The notes: generated from the sequence alone by a model not told the origin. Positions 36,827 through 47,891 are shown, counted from the stretch's first letter. The stretch: 64,000 nucleotides of DNA from Deltaproteobacteria bacterium RIFOXYD12_FULL_56_24 (GCA_001799285.1 MGTD01000064.1:40662-104661), one strand, 5' to 3'. Program-made: numbers and translations.

Positions 36827-37201
36827 TCAATCGGTGACCATGCCGGAAAAACTAACCCCTGTTTCATAGTATTCCGGCCTGCTCCGGCTGATCGCCACCC
36901 AGGAGACCATGCCAACCGCCCGCAACACCCCGACGTCCTCTTCTACCTTGGTGGCGATCCATTTACCGTCTGCCGCTGCAAGCCAGCCGGGAAACTCCAG
37001 AGCCATCACCAGCTGACTGCCCAATGGCAGCGCTTCCTCCGTCAAAAAACAGAGCCCTCCCCCGCTGATATCCAGCAATTGCCCCTCCCGGTAAGGAATA
37101 TCGGCCTGAATATCTTCAAGACGAGTAAAACGGACAAACAGATCCTTAGCGACCCGTTCCTCCTGACGCCGCTCCTCGCCAACTTTTTCCTGTTCAATCA
37201 T
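36827..37201 (-). CDS. PilZ-domain c-di-GMP-binding protein
   Basis: 124 aa. The c-di-GMP binding residues are seen as RRQEER (residues 11-16) and DISGGGLCF in the middle, with the beta-barrel pattern of a single PilZ domain. The N-terminal tail is charged. It has no other domain, so it probably acts by binding a partner, as motor-linked PilZ proteins do. It lies about 170 bases upstream of the CheZ-like gene on the same strand, and a GGDEF-EAL enzyme at 45278 could supply or remove the ligand. Confidence 0.85.
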   Translation of the reverse strand: MIEQEKVGEERRQEERVAKDLFVRFTRLEDIQADIPYREGQLLDISGGGLCFLTEEALPLGSQLVMALEFPGWLAAADGKWIATKVEEDVGVLRAVGMVSWVAISRSRPEYYETGVSFSGMVTD

Positions 37202-37348
37202 GGTTTACTCTTCCCTTGCTATTTGACGTCCTCTCCGCCAAAACCATTTTCACTGTTCTACCTGTTTTTCCAGGAAAGAAGCAACCATCTTACGGCGCTG
37301 AATGTTTTTTTCAAAAAGCAGGACCGAAAAATAGATGGAGGCGGCCCA

Positions 37349-37921
37349 TCATTTTATAAAAGGCAGAATAGCCTTGAAAACCGGAGTCCCTGCCTTGTGC
37401 AGCCATTCGTAGATGATCATCTCCGTATTGGCGACGATGCCGCCGGCCTCGCTGATCCGGACAAGTCCGGTCTGGCAGTTCTTCTCCGTCCGCGAGGCCA
37501 CGCCATCGGCGGGTACCCACATCCGGTAGCCCTGCAAAAGGCCGCCCAGCACCGTCTGGTAGATACAGATATGGGCCTCCACCCCGCAGACCACGATGGT
37601 GTTGATCGCTCGCGGCAATTTTTTCGCCGCCTCGGCTATGGCCCCATTATCAAAACAGCCGAATTCCAGCTTGTCGAGCGGCACAACCCCACCCAGCTCG
37701 GCCTGAATCTCAGGGAGCAAGGCGCCGATCCGCGTCGCATACTGGGTGGTGGCAAGCACGGGAATCTGGAGGATATTGGCTGCCTTCATCAGCAGCACCG
37801 AATTTTTCAACACTTCGTCCCTGGCGGGAATGGCCTGCATCATCCGCTCCTGGATGTCCACCACCAACAGGGCGCATTGTTCCGGCGCCAGACGGTACGC
37901 TTTCTCGCTCATGGATTCCAT
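37349..37921 (-). CDS. Isochorismatase-family cysteine hydrolase
   Basis: 190 aa. The family's catalytic Asp lies in LLVVDIQERMMQAIP, a lysine in PLDKLEFGCF and the nucleophile cysteine in VVCGVEAHICIYQTV. It fits the group of ycaC/nicotinamidase-like hydrolases whose substrate is often unknown. The ATG at 37921 (MESMSEKAYR) has AAGGA close by; an ATG three codons on is also possible, and an upstream start at 37993 lacks support. It is divergent from asnS and separated from the PilZ gene by about 150 bases. Confidence 0.85.
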   Translation of the reverse strand: MESMSEKAYRLAPEQCALLVVDIQERMMQAIPARDEVLKNSVLLMKAANILQIPVLATTQYATRIGALLPEIQAELGGVVPLDKLEFGCFDNGAIAEAAKKLPRAINTIVVCGVEAHICIYQTVLGGLLQGYRMWVPADGVASRTEKNCQTGLVRISEAGGIVANTEMIIYEWLHKAGTPVFKAILPFIK

Positions 37922-38091
37922 GGGTTCCTTCTCCGCGCAAAAATCATGGTCTGTATTTCCTTGTTCCTGGAAAAATGTATTGCAAAGAACCACTATTTAT
38001 CCATACTTAGAAAAATTCTCAAGAACTCTTGCAACTATCAAGATAAAGAAACCCAGAACGGCAACTGTTCAGCCGTACCCGCCGGATACTT

Positions 38092-39489
38092 ATGCCCATG
38101 AACCAACATTTCCGCATCGCCCAGCTTCTTAAAACGCAACCCCTCAGCCAGACCGTGGAAATTCGCGGCTGGGTCCGCACCCGCCGCGACAGCAAGGGGT
38201 TTTCCTTTCTCGAGGTCAACGACGGCTCCTGCGTGGCCAACCTCCAGGTCATTGCCGAAGAAAGCCTGCCCCACTACGAAGAGGAGATCCTTCGCCTCAC
38301 CACCGGCTGCTCGGTGCGGATCAGCGGCGGGCTTGCCGCTTCGCCGGCCAAGGGCCAGGCGGTGGAGCTCAAGGCCGCCGAGGTCGAGGTTTACGGCTGG
38401 GCCGACCCGGAGACCTATCCCCTGCAAAAGAAACGACATTCCTTCGAGTTTTTACGGGAGATCACGCACCTGCGCCCGCGCACCAACAGCCTGGGGGCGG
38501 TGGCCAGGCTGCGGAGCGCCCTGTCTTTTGGAGTACACCGCTTCTTTCAGGAGCAGGGCTTTCAATACATCCATACCCCGATCATCACCACCAGCGACTG
38601 CGAAGGCGCGGGTGAGATGTTCACCGTCACCACCCTTGATCTAAATAATATCCCCCGCAAGGACGACCGCCCTGATTTCGGCAAGGATTTCTTCGGCCGC
38701 CAGGCGAGCCTCACCGTCAGCGGCCAGCTGGAGGCGGAGATCTACTGCCTGGCCCTAGGCAGCGTCTACACCTTCGGCCCCACCTTCCGGGCGGAAAACT
38801 CGCATACCAGCAGACATCTGGCCGAGTTTTGGATGATCGAGCCGGAAATGGCCTTCTGCGATCTGGCCGAAGACATGCGGATGGCGGAAGCCTTCATCAA
38901 ATACCTGGTGCAGTACGCCCTGGACCATTGCCCGGAGGAAATCGAGCTCTTCGGCAATTTCGTGGACAAAGGGCTCAAGGCCCGGCTGGCCGCGGTGCTG
39001 GCGCAGGATTTCGCCCGGATCACTTACAGCGAGGCCATCGACCGGCTCAAGAGCTGCGGCAAGGCCTTCGCTTTTCCGGTGGCCTGGGGCACGGATCTCC
39101 AGTCGGAACACGAGCGCTACCTCTGCGAGGAGGTCTTCAAGCGGCCCCTGATCGTCAGCGACTACCCCAAGTCCATCAAGCCCTTCTACATGCGGGTCAA
39201 TGACGACAACGCCACCGTAGCCGCCATGGACATTCTGGTGCCGGGCATCGGCGAAATCATCGGCGGCAGCCAGCGGGAAGAACGCTGCGACCGGCTGATC
39301 AGCCGGCTTGCGGAGCTGGGCCTCAACCAAAAGGATTATGAGTGGTACCTCGATCTGCGGCGGTACGGCACTGTTCCCCACGCCGGGTTCGGCCTAGGCT
39401 TTGAACGGCTCATCCAGTTTGTCAGCGGCATGGCCAACATCCGTGAGGTGATTCCCTTTCCGCGCACCCCGGGCTCCGCCGCTCTTTAA
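38092..39489 (+). CDS. asnS: Asparaginyl-tRNA synthetase
   Basis: 465-aa class IIb synthetase. The N-terminal OB fold carries [20 protein letters not shown]. Class II motif 2 is [20 protein letters not shown] and motif 3 [16 protein letters not shown]. The C-terminal [15 protein letters not shown] is the AsnS hallmark and separates it from AspS. It charges tRNA-Asn, so this organism can make Asn-tRNA directly. The first ATG at 38092 (MPMNQH) is used; ATG two codons later is possible. The upstream gap holds GCAACTGTTCAGCC, similar to the end of R2. Confidence 0.96.
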   Translation: MPMNQHFRIAQLLKTQPLSQTVEIRGWVRTRRDSKGFSFLEVNDGSCVANLQVIAEESLPHYEEEILRLTTGCSVRISGGLAASPAKGQAVELKAAEVEVYGWADPETYPLQKKRHSFEFLREITHLRPRTNSLGAVARLRSALSFGVHRFFQEQGFQYIHTPIITTSDCEGAGEMFTVTTLDLNNIPRKDDRPDFGKDFFGRQASLTVSGQLEAEIYCLALGSVYTFGPTFRAENSHTSRHLAEFWMIEPEMAFCDLAEDMRMAEAFIKYLVQYALDHCPEEIELFGNFVDKGLKARLAAVLAQDFARITYSEAIDRLKSCGKAFAFPVAWGTDLQSEHERYLCEEVFKRPLIVSDYPKSIKPFYMRVNDDNATVAAMDILVPGIGEIIGGSQREERCDRLISRLAELGLNQKDYEWYLDLRRYGTVPHAGFGLGFERLIQFVSGMANIREVIPFPRTPGSAAL

Positions 39490-39500
39490 ATCGAGACTCC

Positions 39501-40295
39501 ATGCCCCAGAATATCCGAACCGGCCGCATCTATGATCATGCGCGGTACACGGCCCTGTACGATCTCGAACTGGGAGATTTCCGCGAGGATCTCCCTTTTT
39601 ATCGCCACCACCTGCCCGCCGAGCCCTGCGCCATTCTGGAACTGGGCTGCGGCACCGGCAGGATCAGCCGATCCCTGGCAGCAGACGGCCATCGGCTTAC
39701 CGGCATCGATCTCTCCCTCCCCATGCTTACCGTTGCAGCACGTGCGGCAACAGCAGCCGGGCCGCGTTACGCCTGCATGGACATGACGGCCCTGGCTTTG
39801 CGCACCACCTTTGGGGCGATCATCGCCCCATACAATACCCTGAATCTCCTGACCAGGCCGGAGGATCTGCGCACCTGCCTCAGCCAAGTCCGCCACCTCC
39901 TTGCCCGGGAAGGCGTCCTCCTTCTGCAACTCTATCTCCCGGACCAGAATCTCCGCGCCCTGGCAGGCAAAAAACGCTTCCAGTTCCGGATCTTCAACCG
40001 CCCGGACGGCGGGCAGGTCATCAAGGAAATCCTGAAAAGCATCGCCCCGCCATCCTGCCTGATGGAAATCACCGAACGATACCGCCTGCGCTTCCGCAAA
40101 GAGCAGCCCGACGAGGACTGGCAGTACAGCTATCAGATCCTTGGTTACGGGTTTACCCAATGGCTGGAAATTTTCACCGAGCAGGGCTTTCGCCTGGAGG
40201 CTGCCTACGGCGACTACGCTCTGACCCCTTTTGTTCCGGAAGAGCATACCACTCTGCTTGTGGCGCTAAAAAAGGCTGGTGGCATCCCTCAATAA
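39501..40295 (+). CDS. Class I SAM-dependent methyltransferase
   Basis: 264 aa. Motif I is [13 protein letters not shown] (about residues 44-56), followed by [12 protein letters not shown] and DMTALAL-like motifs of the Rossmann fold. The C-terminal part differs from the ubiquinone methyltransferases, and the substrate is not evident. It starts 12 bases after asnS and is likely co-transcribed with it. No signal or membrane segment is seen. Function beyond methyl transfer is unknown. Confidence 0.8.
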   Translation: MPQNIRTGRIYDHARYTALYDLELGDFREDLPFYRHHLPAEPCAILELGCGTGRISRSLAADGHRLTGIDLSLPMLTVAARAATAAGPRYACMDMTALALRTTFGAIIAPYNTLNLLTRPEDLRTCLSQVRHLLAREGVLLLQLYLPDQNLRALAGKKRFQFRIFNRPDGGQVIKEILKSIAPPSCLMEITERYRLRFRKEQPDEDWQYSYQILGYGFTQWLEIFTEQGFRLEAAYGDYALTPFVPEEHTTLLVALKKAGGIPQ

Positions 40296-40422
40296 TTTAT
40301 TTGCTATTCCAAATCCTTTTTGGTATCAAAAAAATAGTAGCTATTGTGCGGTGTTTTCCTTTAACGGGCCGGAATGCCGCGGGTTTCAAGTCAGGGTTCC
40401 AAGCAAGGAACGGAGGAATATC

Positions 40423-40623
40423 ATGTTTGAAGGCACAGTGAAGTGGTTTAACGAAGCAAAAGGTTTTGGCTTTATCGCCCAGGATAACGGCAAAGATGTT
40501 TTTGTCCATTACTCCGCAATCAACAAGAGTGGTTTCAAGACATTGCAGGAAGGTGAACGCGTCCGCTTCGAGATTGTCGAAGGCCAGAAAGGCCCTGCTG
40601 CGGCCAACGTGGAACCGCTGTAA
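40423..40623 (+). CDS. cspA: Cold-shock family protein
   Basis: 66 aa, a single CSD fold with both RNA-binding motifs: KGFGFIAQ (RNP1) and VFVHYSAI (RNP2). It binds single-stranded RNA and DNA and acts as an RNA chaperone. The ATG follows CGGAGGA; the open frame extends upstream to 40279 but that part has no CSD sequence. The 127-base leader is long enough for the cold-sensitive 5' leaders known from csp genes. Whether it is induced by cold is not visible. The terminator at 40652 closes it. Confidence 0.95.
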   Translation: MFEGTVKWFNEAKGFGFIAQDNGKDVFVHYSAINKSGFKTLQEGERVRFEIVEGQKGPAAANVEPL

Positions 40624-40651
40624 GGTCAGGCCCCGACGTTTGACCATCCAA

Positions 40652-40682
40652 GGGCTCTCGCCGCCGCGAGGGCCCTTTTTTT
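40652..40682 (+). terminator. Rho-independent terminator after cspA
   Basis: GGGCTCTCGC-CGCC-GCGAGGGCCC pairs as ten base pairs with one G-U, followed by TTTTTTT. It ends the transcript 28 bases after the cspA stop. Confidence 0.9.
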
Positions 40683-40721
40683 ATGGTTACAAGAATGTTT
40701 CGCTTTTCGGAGTAAAAGAAT

Positions 40722-41633
40722 ATGGGCTTGCTGAGCATCCCCCCAAAGACCAGCGGAGCTGAACAGCCTGCCGCCCTGCGCCACAGACAGCGCCGGGGCG
40801 AAGGCTTCCTGCTGGCCGAGGAACTGCTCTGGGGCTGGTTCCCCATCGTCACCCTGCTCACCTATCGTCATCTGGCCCCGCTCTGGTCCATGGCGATCGC
40901 CATCATGTTTTCCACCATCTTTTTCAGCGGCCTCATGGCCCGACGCCACCTCTGGCCTGAACTGGCCCAGCGGGGGGGATGGCCGGACCTGGCCTGGGCC
41001 TCCCTGTTCATCATGCTGCTTTTTATTCTCCTCTTCATCGGCCTTTCCTACACCACCGCCGGCAACGCCGCCCTGATCCTCTTTTTGCAGGTTTTTTTCT
41101 CCTTCTGCTATTTTAACCTGTTCAAGGGCGAACAAATGCAGCCGGCCCACCTGGCCGGGGTGGCGCTGATGAGCGCCGGCGCCCTGCTCGTGCTTTTTCC
41201 CGACGAGGCGGGCTTCAACCGGGGTGACTTTCTGGTGCTGCTGGCCGCCATGCTCGCCCCGGCCGCCAACCATTACCAACAGCGAGCCCGCGCCCAGGTG
41301 AGCGCTGTCACCCTCCTCTTTGTCCGCAACCTGACCAGCCTGCCGGTGCTTTTCCTCCTGGCCTGCCTGTTCGCCCCCCTGCCGGGTCAGGCCGCTCTGA
41401 AGGCCACCTGGTGGCTGCTCCTGCTCAACGGCCTCTTCCTGATGGGGCTTTCCAAAATTTACTGGATCGAGGGGCTGCATCGTCTCCCGATTACCAAGGT
41501 CAGCGCCATGACCGCTCTCTCGCCCCTCTTCACCATGCTTTTCGCCTATCCGGTGCTGGGCGAAACGCCAGGTTTCTGGCAATTGGCCGGGGTAGCACCG
41601 ATCCTCATAGGCGGAATCCTGATTACCCGCTGA
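40722..41633 (+). CDS. EamA/DMT-family membrane transporter
   Basis: 303 aa with about ten membrane helices in two halves, the EamA arrangement. The C-terminal half ends LSPLFTMLFAYPVLGETPGFWQLAGV with an internal G-E-T pattern and LIGGILITR, typical of the DMT superfamily. Such proteins export metabolites, amino acids or drugs, and the substrate cannot be inferred. It stands alone between cspA and the sensory operon. Confidence 0.85.
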   Translation: MGLLSIPPKTSGAEQPAALRHRQRRGEGFLLAEELLWGWFPIVTLLTYRHLAPLWSMAIAIMFSTIFFSGLMARRHLWPELAQRGGWPDLAWASLFIMLLFILLFIGLSYTTAGNAALILFLQVFFSFCYFNLFKGEQMQPAHLAGVALMSAGALLVLFPDEAGFNRGDFLVLLAAMLAPAANHYQQRARAQVSAVTLLFVRNLTSLPVLFLLACLFAPLPGQAALKATWWLLLLNGLFLMGLSKIYWIEGLHRLPITKVSAMTALSPLFTMLFAYPVLGETPGFWQLAGVAPILIGGILITR

Positions 41634-41942
41634 ACGCCCGCAGCCGCCGACAGAAAAACAGACCGAACATAACCCCCGCTATCCCCCGCCTGCCAACCCC
41701 GACCCTGGTGGGTTTGCAATAGTAACTATCCATTTTTCCTAAATCTTCCCCATCGGAAAATATTGGGAGATGCCCGAGAATGGCACTTTTCTGATAGTAA
41801 TCATTATCTTTTTAGCTTATATTTTATTCTTGCAAATGTTTGAGTCTGGCCAGCCGATCAAATATTGGGCGAATCCTGCGGACTGAGAAAAAAATTACCT
41901 CGTCCGTCCACCCAAGACTCAGCAATCAGGAGAACGTTAACC
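41634..41942. other. Intergenic region before the CheB-CheR fusion gene
   Basis: 309 bases. The right half is AT-rich (TTAGCTTATATTTTATTC near 41814), where a promoter could lie, but no clear -35/-10 pair is seen. TGGCAC near 41781 lacks a matching -12 GC element, so it is not called sigma-54. No reading frame is convincing. Confidence 0.5.
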
Positions 41943-44900
41943 ATGGAACTCACCGAAGAACGGCCCTCTGCCCCGAGTCATTATGTAGGAATCGGGGCCT
42001 CAGCCGGCGGCTTGGAGGCGATCGAGTCCTTCTTTGAAACCATGCCTTCCGACAGCGGCCTGGCCGTGATCATTATCCAGCACCTCTCTCCAGACTACAA
42101 AAGCCTGATGGCCGAACTGCTCTCCAAACGGACCCGGATGCCGGTGCGCCGGGCCGAAGAAGGGATGGAGGTGCTGGCCAATCATGTTTACCTGATCACC
42201 CCCCAGAAAAACCTCCGTATTTTCCACGGTAAGCTGATACTAAGCGACCAAGATCACCGGCACGGCCCACACCAGGGCATCAACCTGCCCATCGATATTT
42301 TTTTCCGCTCCCTGGCCGATGATCAGGGGGAAAAAAGCATCGGGGTGATCCTTTCCGGCACCGGAAGCGACGGCACGCGAGGAATCAGCGCCATCAAGGG
42401 GGCTGGCGGCATGGTTATGGTCCAGGACCCGGAAACCGCCCGCTTCGACGGCATGCCCAAAAGCGCCATCGCCACCGGTCTGGCCGACTTTATCCTGCCG
42501 CCCCAGGAACTGGCTCCGCAGATTCAGTCCTATGCGATCCACCCCTTCATCGACAAAAGCAAAAACGGCAAAACCATTACCAGCGACGAGGACGGCCTGG
42601 CGCGGATTTTTGTCCTTTTGCGCGAGTCATCAAGAGTAGATTTCACCTTTTACAAACCCAACACCATGGTCCGCCGCATCGAACGGCGGATGAGCATCCA
42701 CCAGGTGCATGAGTTGCGGGACTATGTCGCCTTTATGGAGGAAAACCCTGCCGAAGTTACCGCCCTGTACCGGGAGCTGCTGATCGGCGTAACCAGCTTC
42801 TTCCGCGACACCGAAGCCTTTGACGAATTGCGGGGAAAATTCCTGCCGGAACTCTTCCAGCGCAGCAACCAGCGGGAAGTACGGTTATGGGTGGCGGGTT
42901 GCTCCACCGGGGAAGAGGCCTACAGCTTGGCCATTACCTGTCGGGAAGTGCTCGACGAGAGCGGATTGGCGTGCAACGTGCGGATCTTTGCCACCGATGT
43001 TGACCGGGAGGCGATCGAACACGCCAGCATTGGGGCCTATCCCGACAGCATTGCCGGCGATATGCCGAACCATATCCTGAACAAATATTTTTTTCGTCAG
43101 GGCGAAAAGCTGCAAATTTCCCGCCAGATCCGGGGGATGGTCGTGTTCGCCCATCACAATCTGATCAAGGACCCCCCCTTTACCAATATCGATTTGGTCA
43201 GTTGCCGCAACCTGCTGATTTACCTGCAACCTGTCCTGCAACGCAAAGTAATGGAATATTTCAACTTTTCCCTTAAAGCGCAAGGGTTGCTCTTCCTCGG
43301 CTCCAGCGAGACGGTCGGAGAAATGGGCGACTACTTCCGACCTATGCAGCAAAAATGGCGGATATATGAAGCGCGCGGCAAGCGCCATATCACCGGGATG
43401 ATACGGGATTCGATGATGTCATCCCCCCAGTCCGGACGGCCCCTGACCCCTTTAAGCCGGCGCAACGGCATCTGGCGAGCCCAGGAGGAGGAGCGGGCTC
43501 TTGACCGTCTGCTTCAAGGCTTGAGCGAAGACCTGCTGCCCTTGATCCTGCTGAGCAACGAACATCTGGAACTGCTGCACGTGGTGGGCGACGCCCATCC
43601 ATTCCTCCGCATTCCCAGCGGCAAAGCGGTCAACGATCTCAGCAAGTGCATTGCCGACGAACTGATAATCCCCTTGACCACCGGCATGCTCAAGATATGC
43701 AAGCATGGGCAGGATGTCGCCTTTTCCAATATCCGGCTGACCGCCGGCAACGAAATCCTGCTGGTAAACATGCGCCTGCGCCGCCTGCCCCAGCGTAAAG
43801 GGCAGGATCCGCTGGTGGCGATAATTATCAACCCCGCGGTCAAAGTTCCCAGTCCCGTCCAGGACGACAAGACGGAGCATTACGATCTGGACAAGGAAGC
43901 GGAGCAGCGGATCGGCGATCTCGAACAGGAGTTACAGTTTACCAGGGAAAACCTCCAGGCCACCATCGAGGAGCTGGAAACCTCCAACGAGGAGTTGCAG
44001 GCCACCAACGAGGAACTGCTGGCCAGCAATGAAGAACTGCAAAGCACCAACGAGGAATTACAATCGGTCAATGAGGAGCTGTTTACGGTCAACTCCGAAT
44101 ATCAGAGCAAGATCAATGAACTGACCCTGGTCAACAACGACTACGATAATCTCCTCTACAGCCTGGAAATGCCGATCATGTTTCTGGACGAAAACAAAAA
44201 AGTACGGCGCATTTCCCCGCCCCTGACCGCCTTGCTGGGGATCAGCGAGGTTGACCTGGATCGGCCTTTAAGGGTCCAAAGCCCTCGTTTCGCCGGTCTC
44301 GAAATCGAAAGATTGGTCGACGAAGTGCTCCTCAAACAGCGTCGGGTAGAACTCGAGGTGAGGGACAACACCGGTCGCTGGCACCTGCTGCGGGTAATGC
44401 CGTACCGGGTGGGCGACAATTCCTATTCCGGTGCGGTGGTACTTTTAGTCGATATTCAGCACACCAAGGAGGGCGAGGAAGCCCTGCGCTGGAACCAGGC
44501 CCAGACCGATTTCCTGAGCAAATCGGTCGGCCTCGGGATCTGGGACCTGGACGTGGTGAGCGGCAAACTGCAATGGAGCGCCAGCATTGAACCAATTTTC
44601 GGCTTCGCTCCCGGCTCTTTCGGCGGAACCTACGATGATTTTCTCAGCTGCGTCCATCCCGATGACCGCGGGATGGTCGAAAAGGAAGTCAAGGCAGCCC
44701 TGGCGGGGCAACGTCCGTATCGTCTCATCCACCGGGTGATATGGCCGGACGGCAGCATTCACCATGTGGAGGAGAGCGGCAAGGTGTTCACCGACGCCGA
44801 AGGGAAGCCGTTCAGGATGCTTGGCATGACCCGGGGGATGGATATGGAAAAATCTGCCCTCCGAATGCTGGAAGAAAAGGCGATCCGCCTTCAGGAAACC

Positions 44901-45281
44901 CACCATTTGCTGAACACCATGCAACAGGAAGTAAGCCGGCGGGACAAGATGTTCCGGGAATTCCTGCAACTAGTGCCGGTGGCGGTGGGATTGGCCAGGG
45001 ACAACATCATCGAATGGGGCAACACCGGCCTGATCGAACTGCTAGGCTATGATGTCGATACAATCCGCGGCCGTGATATATGCGATATGGCTTCCCAACA
45101 AAACAAGAAAGTTGCCTGCCCTGACCTGCTCCTCAATGCCAGCCGGGAGAGCATCCCCGTCAAGTGGCGGCAACAAAACGGCAAGGATATCGCCTGTCAC
45201 ATGACCACAATTTTAGTCGATCCTGGCGACCCGGAAGCCGGTGTCGTTTTCATCCTCAAACCAACGGCGGCAAACAAATGA
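41943..45281 (+). CDS. CheB-CheR fusion with PAS domains, no kinase domain
   Basis: 1112 aa. A CheB methylesterase domain (about 13-195) carries the Ser-His-Asp set in [10 protein letters not shown] (S20), QHLSPDYKS and [10 protein letters not shown] CheR methyltransferase domain (about 225-470) has [23 protein letters not shown] and [11 protein letters not shown] Glu/Asn-rich coiled coil at 650-745 repeats [12 protein letters not shown]. Three PAS-like domains follow to the end. Most relatives continue into a histidine kinase; here the protein stops after the last PAS. It may read a signal and set receptor methylation. ATG at 41943 follows AGGAGAACG. The stop overlaps the next start by ATGA. 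Confidence 0.88.
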   Translation: MELTEERPSAPSHYVGIGASAGGLEAIESFFETMPSDSGLAVIIIQHLSPDYKSLMAELLSKRTRMPVRRAEEGMEVLANHVYLITPQKNLRIFHGKLILSDQDHRHGPHQGINLPIDIFFRSLADDQGEKSIGVILSGTGSDGTRGISAIKGAGGMVMVQDPETARFDGMPKSAIATGLADFILPPQELAPQIQSYAIHPFIDKSKNGKTITSDEDGLARIFVLLRESSRVDFTFYKPNTMVRRIERRMSIHQVHELRDYVAFMEENPAEVTALYRELLIGVTSFFRDTEAFDELRGKFLPELFQRSNQREVRLWVAGCSTGEEAYSLAITCREVLDESGLACNVRIFATDVDREAIEHASIGAYPDSIAGDMPNHILNKYFFRQGEKLQISRQIRGMVVFAHHNLIKDPPFTNIDLVSCRNLLIYLQPVLQRKVMEYFNFSLKAQGLLFLGSSETVGEMGDYFRPMQQKWRIYEARGKRHITGMIRDSMMSSPQSGRPLTPLSRRNGIWRAQEEERALDRLLQGLSEDLLPLILLSNEHLELLHVVGDAHPFLRIPSGKAVNDLSKCIADELIIPLTTGMLKICKHGQDVAFSNIRLTAGNEILLVNMRLRRLPQRKGQDPLVAIIINPAVKVPSPVQDDKTEHYDLDKEAEQRIGDLEQELQFTRENLQATIEELETSNEELQATNEELLASNEELQSTNEELQSVNEELFTVNSEYQSKINELTLVNNDYDNLLYSLEMPIMFLDENKKVRRISPPLTALLGISEVDLDRPLRVQSPRFAGLEIERLVDEVLLKQRRVELEVRDNTGRWHLLRVMPYRVGDNSYSGAVVLLVDIQHTKEGEEALRWNQAQTDFLSKSVGLGIWDLDVVSGKLQWSASIEPIFGFAPGSFGGTYDDFLSCVHPDDRGMVEKEVKAALAGQRPYRLIHRVIWPDGSIHHVEESGKVFTDAEGKPFRMLGMTRGMDMEKSALRMLEEKAIRLQETHHLLNTMQQEVSRRDKMFREFLQLVPVAVGLARDNIIEWGNTGLIELLGYDVDTIRGRDICDMASQQNKKVACPDLLLNASRESIPVKWRQQNGKDIACHMTTILVDPGDPEAGVVFILKPTAANK

Positions 45282-47635
45282 GCAACCTGGGAGGAAACCC
45301 TCGGCCCATCATCGCTACCCTTCGCCGCCAGGCGGAAGAACTCATTGAAAAACAGCAGGTGGTAGAGAAGGCCGCCGAACAGCCGTCCTCCGACCTGCAG
45401 GCCATCCTGCACGAACTGCGGGTGCATCAAATCGAACTGGAAATCCAGAACGAGGAATTGCGCGACTCCCAACAAATGGCCGAAGCCGCTAAAGCCAAGG
45501 CAGAGGAGGCCCGCGACCGCTTCATGCGCCTCTTTCACGAAGCGCCGGTTGGCTATGCCGCAGTCGATCAGACCGGGATGATCCACTCGGCCAACCAGAC
45601 CCTGCGGGACATGGCCCAGATCAATCCAAAGATCTCCCTGCCCCAGACCGCTTTCGCCTCCCTGCTCCATCCCGACGACGTAGCAATTTTCCGGGCCCGG
45701 TTCCCGGCCTTTTTCGATAATCCCAGCCGCAAACGAATGGAATTGCGGCTGGGTCACGGAAAAGATACGGACTTTTGGGTGGAAATCACCGGTCGCACCG
45801 TAGCCTGGCACTCCTCCCGCCCCTCGGCTCTCCAGATCGAAAGCCAGTTGCTGCTTATCGTCAACGATCTCAGGGAACGGAAAAAGCTTGAAACCGAGCT
45901 GGGATTGGCGGCCCAGGTCTTTGAACACAGTGCCGAAGGGATAGTGATCACCGATCCCGAAGGCTATATCCTGCGGGTCAATCACGCATTCACGGTGGTC
46001 ACCGGCTACCGGCAGGAAGAGGTGCTGGGCAAAACCCCGCGGGTGCTCAAGTCCGGCCGCCATCCCGAAAGTTTCTTTAATATAATGTGGCAGACGATCA
46101 GTAGCGAAGGACGTTGGCAGGGCGAGATATGGAACAAGCGCAAAAACGGCGAGATCTACCCGGAATGGCTGCACATTTCGGCGGTGCGCAACCAGTCCGG
46201 CAAAATCACCCACTACATCAGCATCTTCAGCGATATCAGCGAGAAGAAGCAGGCTGAAAGCGAACTGGAGCGGATGGCCCACTTTGACTCCCTGACCAGC
46301 CTGCCCAACCGGGTACTTTTTTATGATCGTCTGAAACAGGCCCTGATCAAAAGCAAACGCTATGACACTTCGCTGGTGGTGCTGATGCTCGACCTGGATC
46401 GTTTCAAGGCGATCAACGATCATCACGGCCATGCCGCCGGAGACATTCTGCTCCAGCAGGTGGCCCAGCGCCTGGGCCGGGCGGTACGGGCCAGCGACAC
46501 CCTGGCCCGCCTGGGCGGGGACGAGTTCATCATGCTCCTGGCCGACTACGACACCACCGAACAGGCGGCCAAGGGCGCGACCAAGGTGGCGGAACAGATT
46601 ATCAGCACTCTGGCCGAACCGGTCGAAATTCACGAACAGTTGCTGACCATCACTACCAGTATCGGCATCGCCATTGCTCCCCAAGATGGCGTCACTCTGG
46701 ATGAGCTGGTCAAACATGCCGATGCCGCCATGTACAACGCCAAAGACAAAGGCCGCCACAACTACCAGTTTTATTCCGCCGAAATTCACGCCCGTGCCCA
46801 GGAACGGGCCAAGATGGAACAGTCCCTCCGCCACGCCATGCAACGAGGAGAATTCTTCCTTCTTTACCAGCCCAAGGTCAATCTTTGTGCCGGCCGGATC
46901 GTCGGGATCGAGGCCCTCTTGCGCTGGCGTCATAATGGCGAGATCATCAGCCCGGACCGCTTTATTCCGGTGGCTGAGGAAGCAACCGGGATCATCCTGC
47001 CGCTCAGCGAATGGGTGCTTAACGAGGCGTGCTCCCTGGCCGCCCGCCTGGCCCCCTTGACCAAACCGCCATTCCGGGTGGCCATCAATCTTTCGGTGCG
47101 GCAGCTGGCCGCTCCCCAACGACTGGTGGACCAGGTCGCCATGGCCCTGAAAAACTGGAAGCTCAACCCTGCCATGCTTGAGCTGGAAATCACCGAAACC
47201 ACTGTCCTTCAGGAAACCGAGGGAGCCTCTTGGGCTTTGGCCCGCCTCAAGGAAATGGGGGTGCACATCGCCCTTGACGATTTCGGCACCGGCTACTCCT
47301 CGCTTACCTACCTGCGTCGCTTTCCCATCGACACCCTGAAAATCGATCGCTCATTTATCCGCGATATCGGCCGCGACCAGGACGACGAGGCCATTGTCCG
47401 CAGCGTCATCGCTCTGGCCTACTCTCTGGGGTTGGAAACGGTGGCGGAAGGGATCGAGCATGAAATACATCGCTATTTCCTGCTCGACAACGGCTGTTCC
47501 AGCGGTCAGGGCTTCCTCTTCTGGAAACCTATTCCGGGCCAGGAAATAGAAACCATCCTCCATACCACCGACCAGCGCTGGAAGGAGTTGCAACTCACCA
47601 AATGGCCGGGCCCGAAAGCGCCGTTCTGTCTCTAA
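45278..47635 (+). CDS. PAS-PAS-GGDEF-EAL c-di-GMP enzyme
   Basis: 785 aa. A coiled coil (1-80) is followed by two PAS domains (about 85-200 and 205-325). The GGDEF domain (330-495) has the active-site RLGGDEF near 410 and an RxxD inhibitory site (RASD), so cyclase activity should be intact. The EAL domain (515-765) retains GIEALLRW, the metal-site E in EITE, DDFGTGYSS, LKIDRSF and EGIEH, so phosphodiesterase activity is also plausible. The net direction cannot be predicted. Its ATG overlaps the previous stop codon, so it is translationally coupled to the CheB-CheR protein. Confidence 0.92.
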   Translation: MSNLGGNPRPIIATLRRQAEELIEKQQVVEKAAEQPSSDLQAILHELRVHQIELEIQNEELRDSQQMAEAAKAKAEEARDRFMRLFHEAPVGYAAVDQTGMIHSANQTLRDMAQINPKISLPQTAFASLLHPDDVAIFRARFPAFFDNPSRKRMELRLGHGKDTDFWVEITGRTVAWHSSRPSALQIESQLLLIVNDLRERKKLETELGLAAQVFEHSAEGIVITDPEGYILRVNHAFTVVTGYRQEEVLGKTPRVLKSGRHPESFFNIMWQTISSEGRWQGEIWNKRKNGEIYPEWLHISAVRNQSGKITHYISIFSDISEKKQAESELERMAHFDSLTSLPNRVLFYDRLKQALIKSKRYDTSLVVLMLDLDRFKAINDHHGHAAGDILLQQVAQRLGRAVRASDTLARLGGDEFIMLLADYDTTEQAAKGATKVAEQIISTLAEPVEIHEQLLTITTSIGIAIAPQDGVTLDELVKHADAAMYNAKDKGRHNYQFYSAEIHARAQERAKMEQSLRHAMQRGEFFLLYQPKVNLCAGRIVGIEALLRWRHNGEIISPDRFIPVAEEATGIILPLSEWVLNEACSLAARLAPLTKPPFRVAINLSVRQLAAPQRLVDQVAMALKNWKLNPAMLELEITETTVLQETEGASWALARLKEMGVHIALDDFGTGYSSLTYLRRFPIDTLKIDRSFIRDIGRDQDDEAIVRSVIALAYSLGLETVAEGIEHEIHRYFLLDNGCSSGQGFLFWKPIPGQEIETILHTTDQRWKELQLTKWPGPKAPFCL

Positions 47636-47776
47636 GCAAGGGGCTTATTAAAGGACTGCCAAAAAGGCTTGCTGGTGGCATCCTATATTTCCCTGTCAAG
47701 ATAAAATGGCGCATATGTCAGTTTTTCTGGCGCAATTTACCATCCCCTTTCTTCGCTTGATTTGCAACTACCAGAC

Positions 47777-47840
47777 AGGCTTTCTTCGCTACATAAAACG
47801 TGGTCTGTCTCAAATGACAGACAGGTGGAGATGAAAGCCT
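47777..47840. repeat. Nested hairpin in the gap after the GGDEF-EAL gene
   Basis: Outer arms AGGCTTTC (47777) and GAAAGCCT (47833) enclose a perfect inner stem GTCTGTC-TCAAAT-GACAGAC (47803-47822). The 324-base gap 47636-47959 otherwise shows only the tRNA terminator and no gene. Two nested perfect stems suggest a structured RNA or a decayed repeat. Confidence 0.5.
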
Positions 47841-47891
47841 TGGGGGAAATCGGTCTGGGCAAAATGGACCTGATCTGTCACCCTGGACAAT

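Noticed and set aside
38056..38071. GG-N10-GC spacing before asnS
   Set aside because: The -12 region (TTCAGCC) is poor and the match is the end of an R2-like repeat.
40279..40422. Longer N-terminal extension of the cold-shock protein
   Set aside because: No cold-shock domain sequence there; the ATG at 40423 has a strong Shine-Dalgarno and gives the usual 66 residues.
41778..41795. Sigma-54-like TGGCAC before the CheB-CheR gene
   Set aside because: The -12 GC is missing at the required distance.
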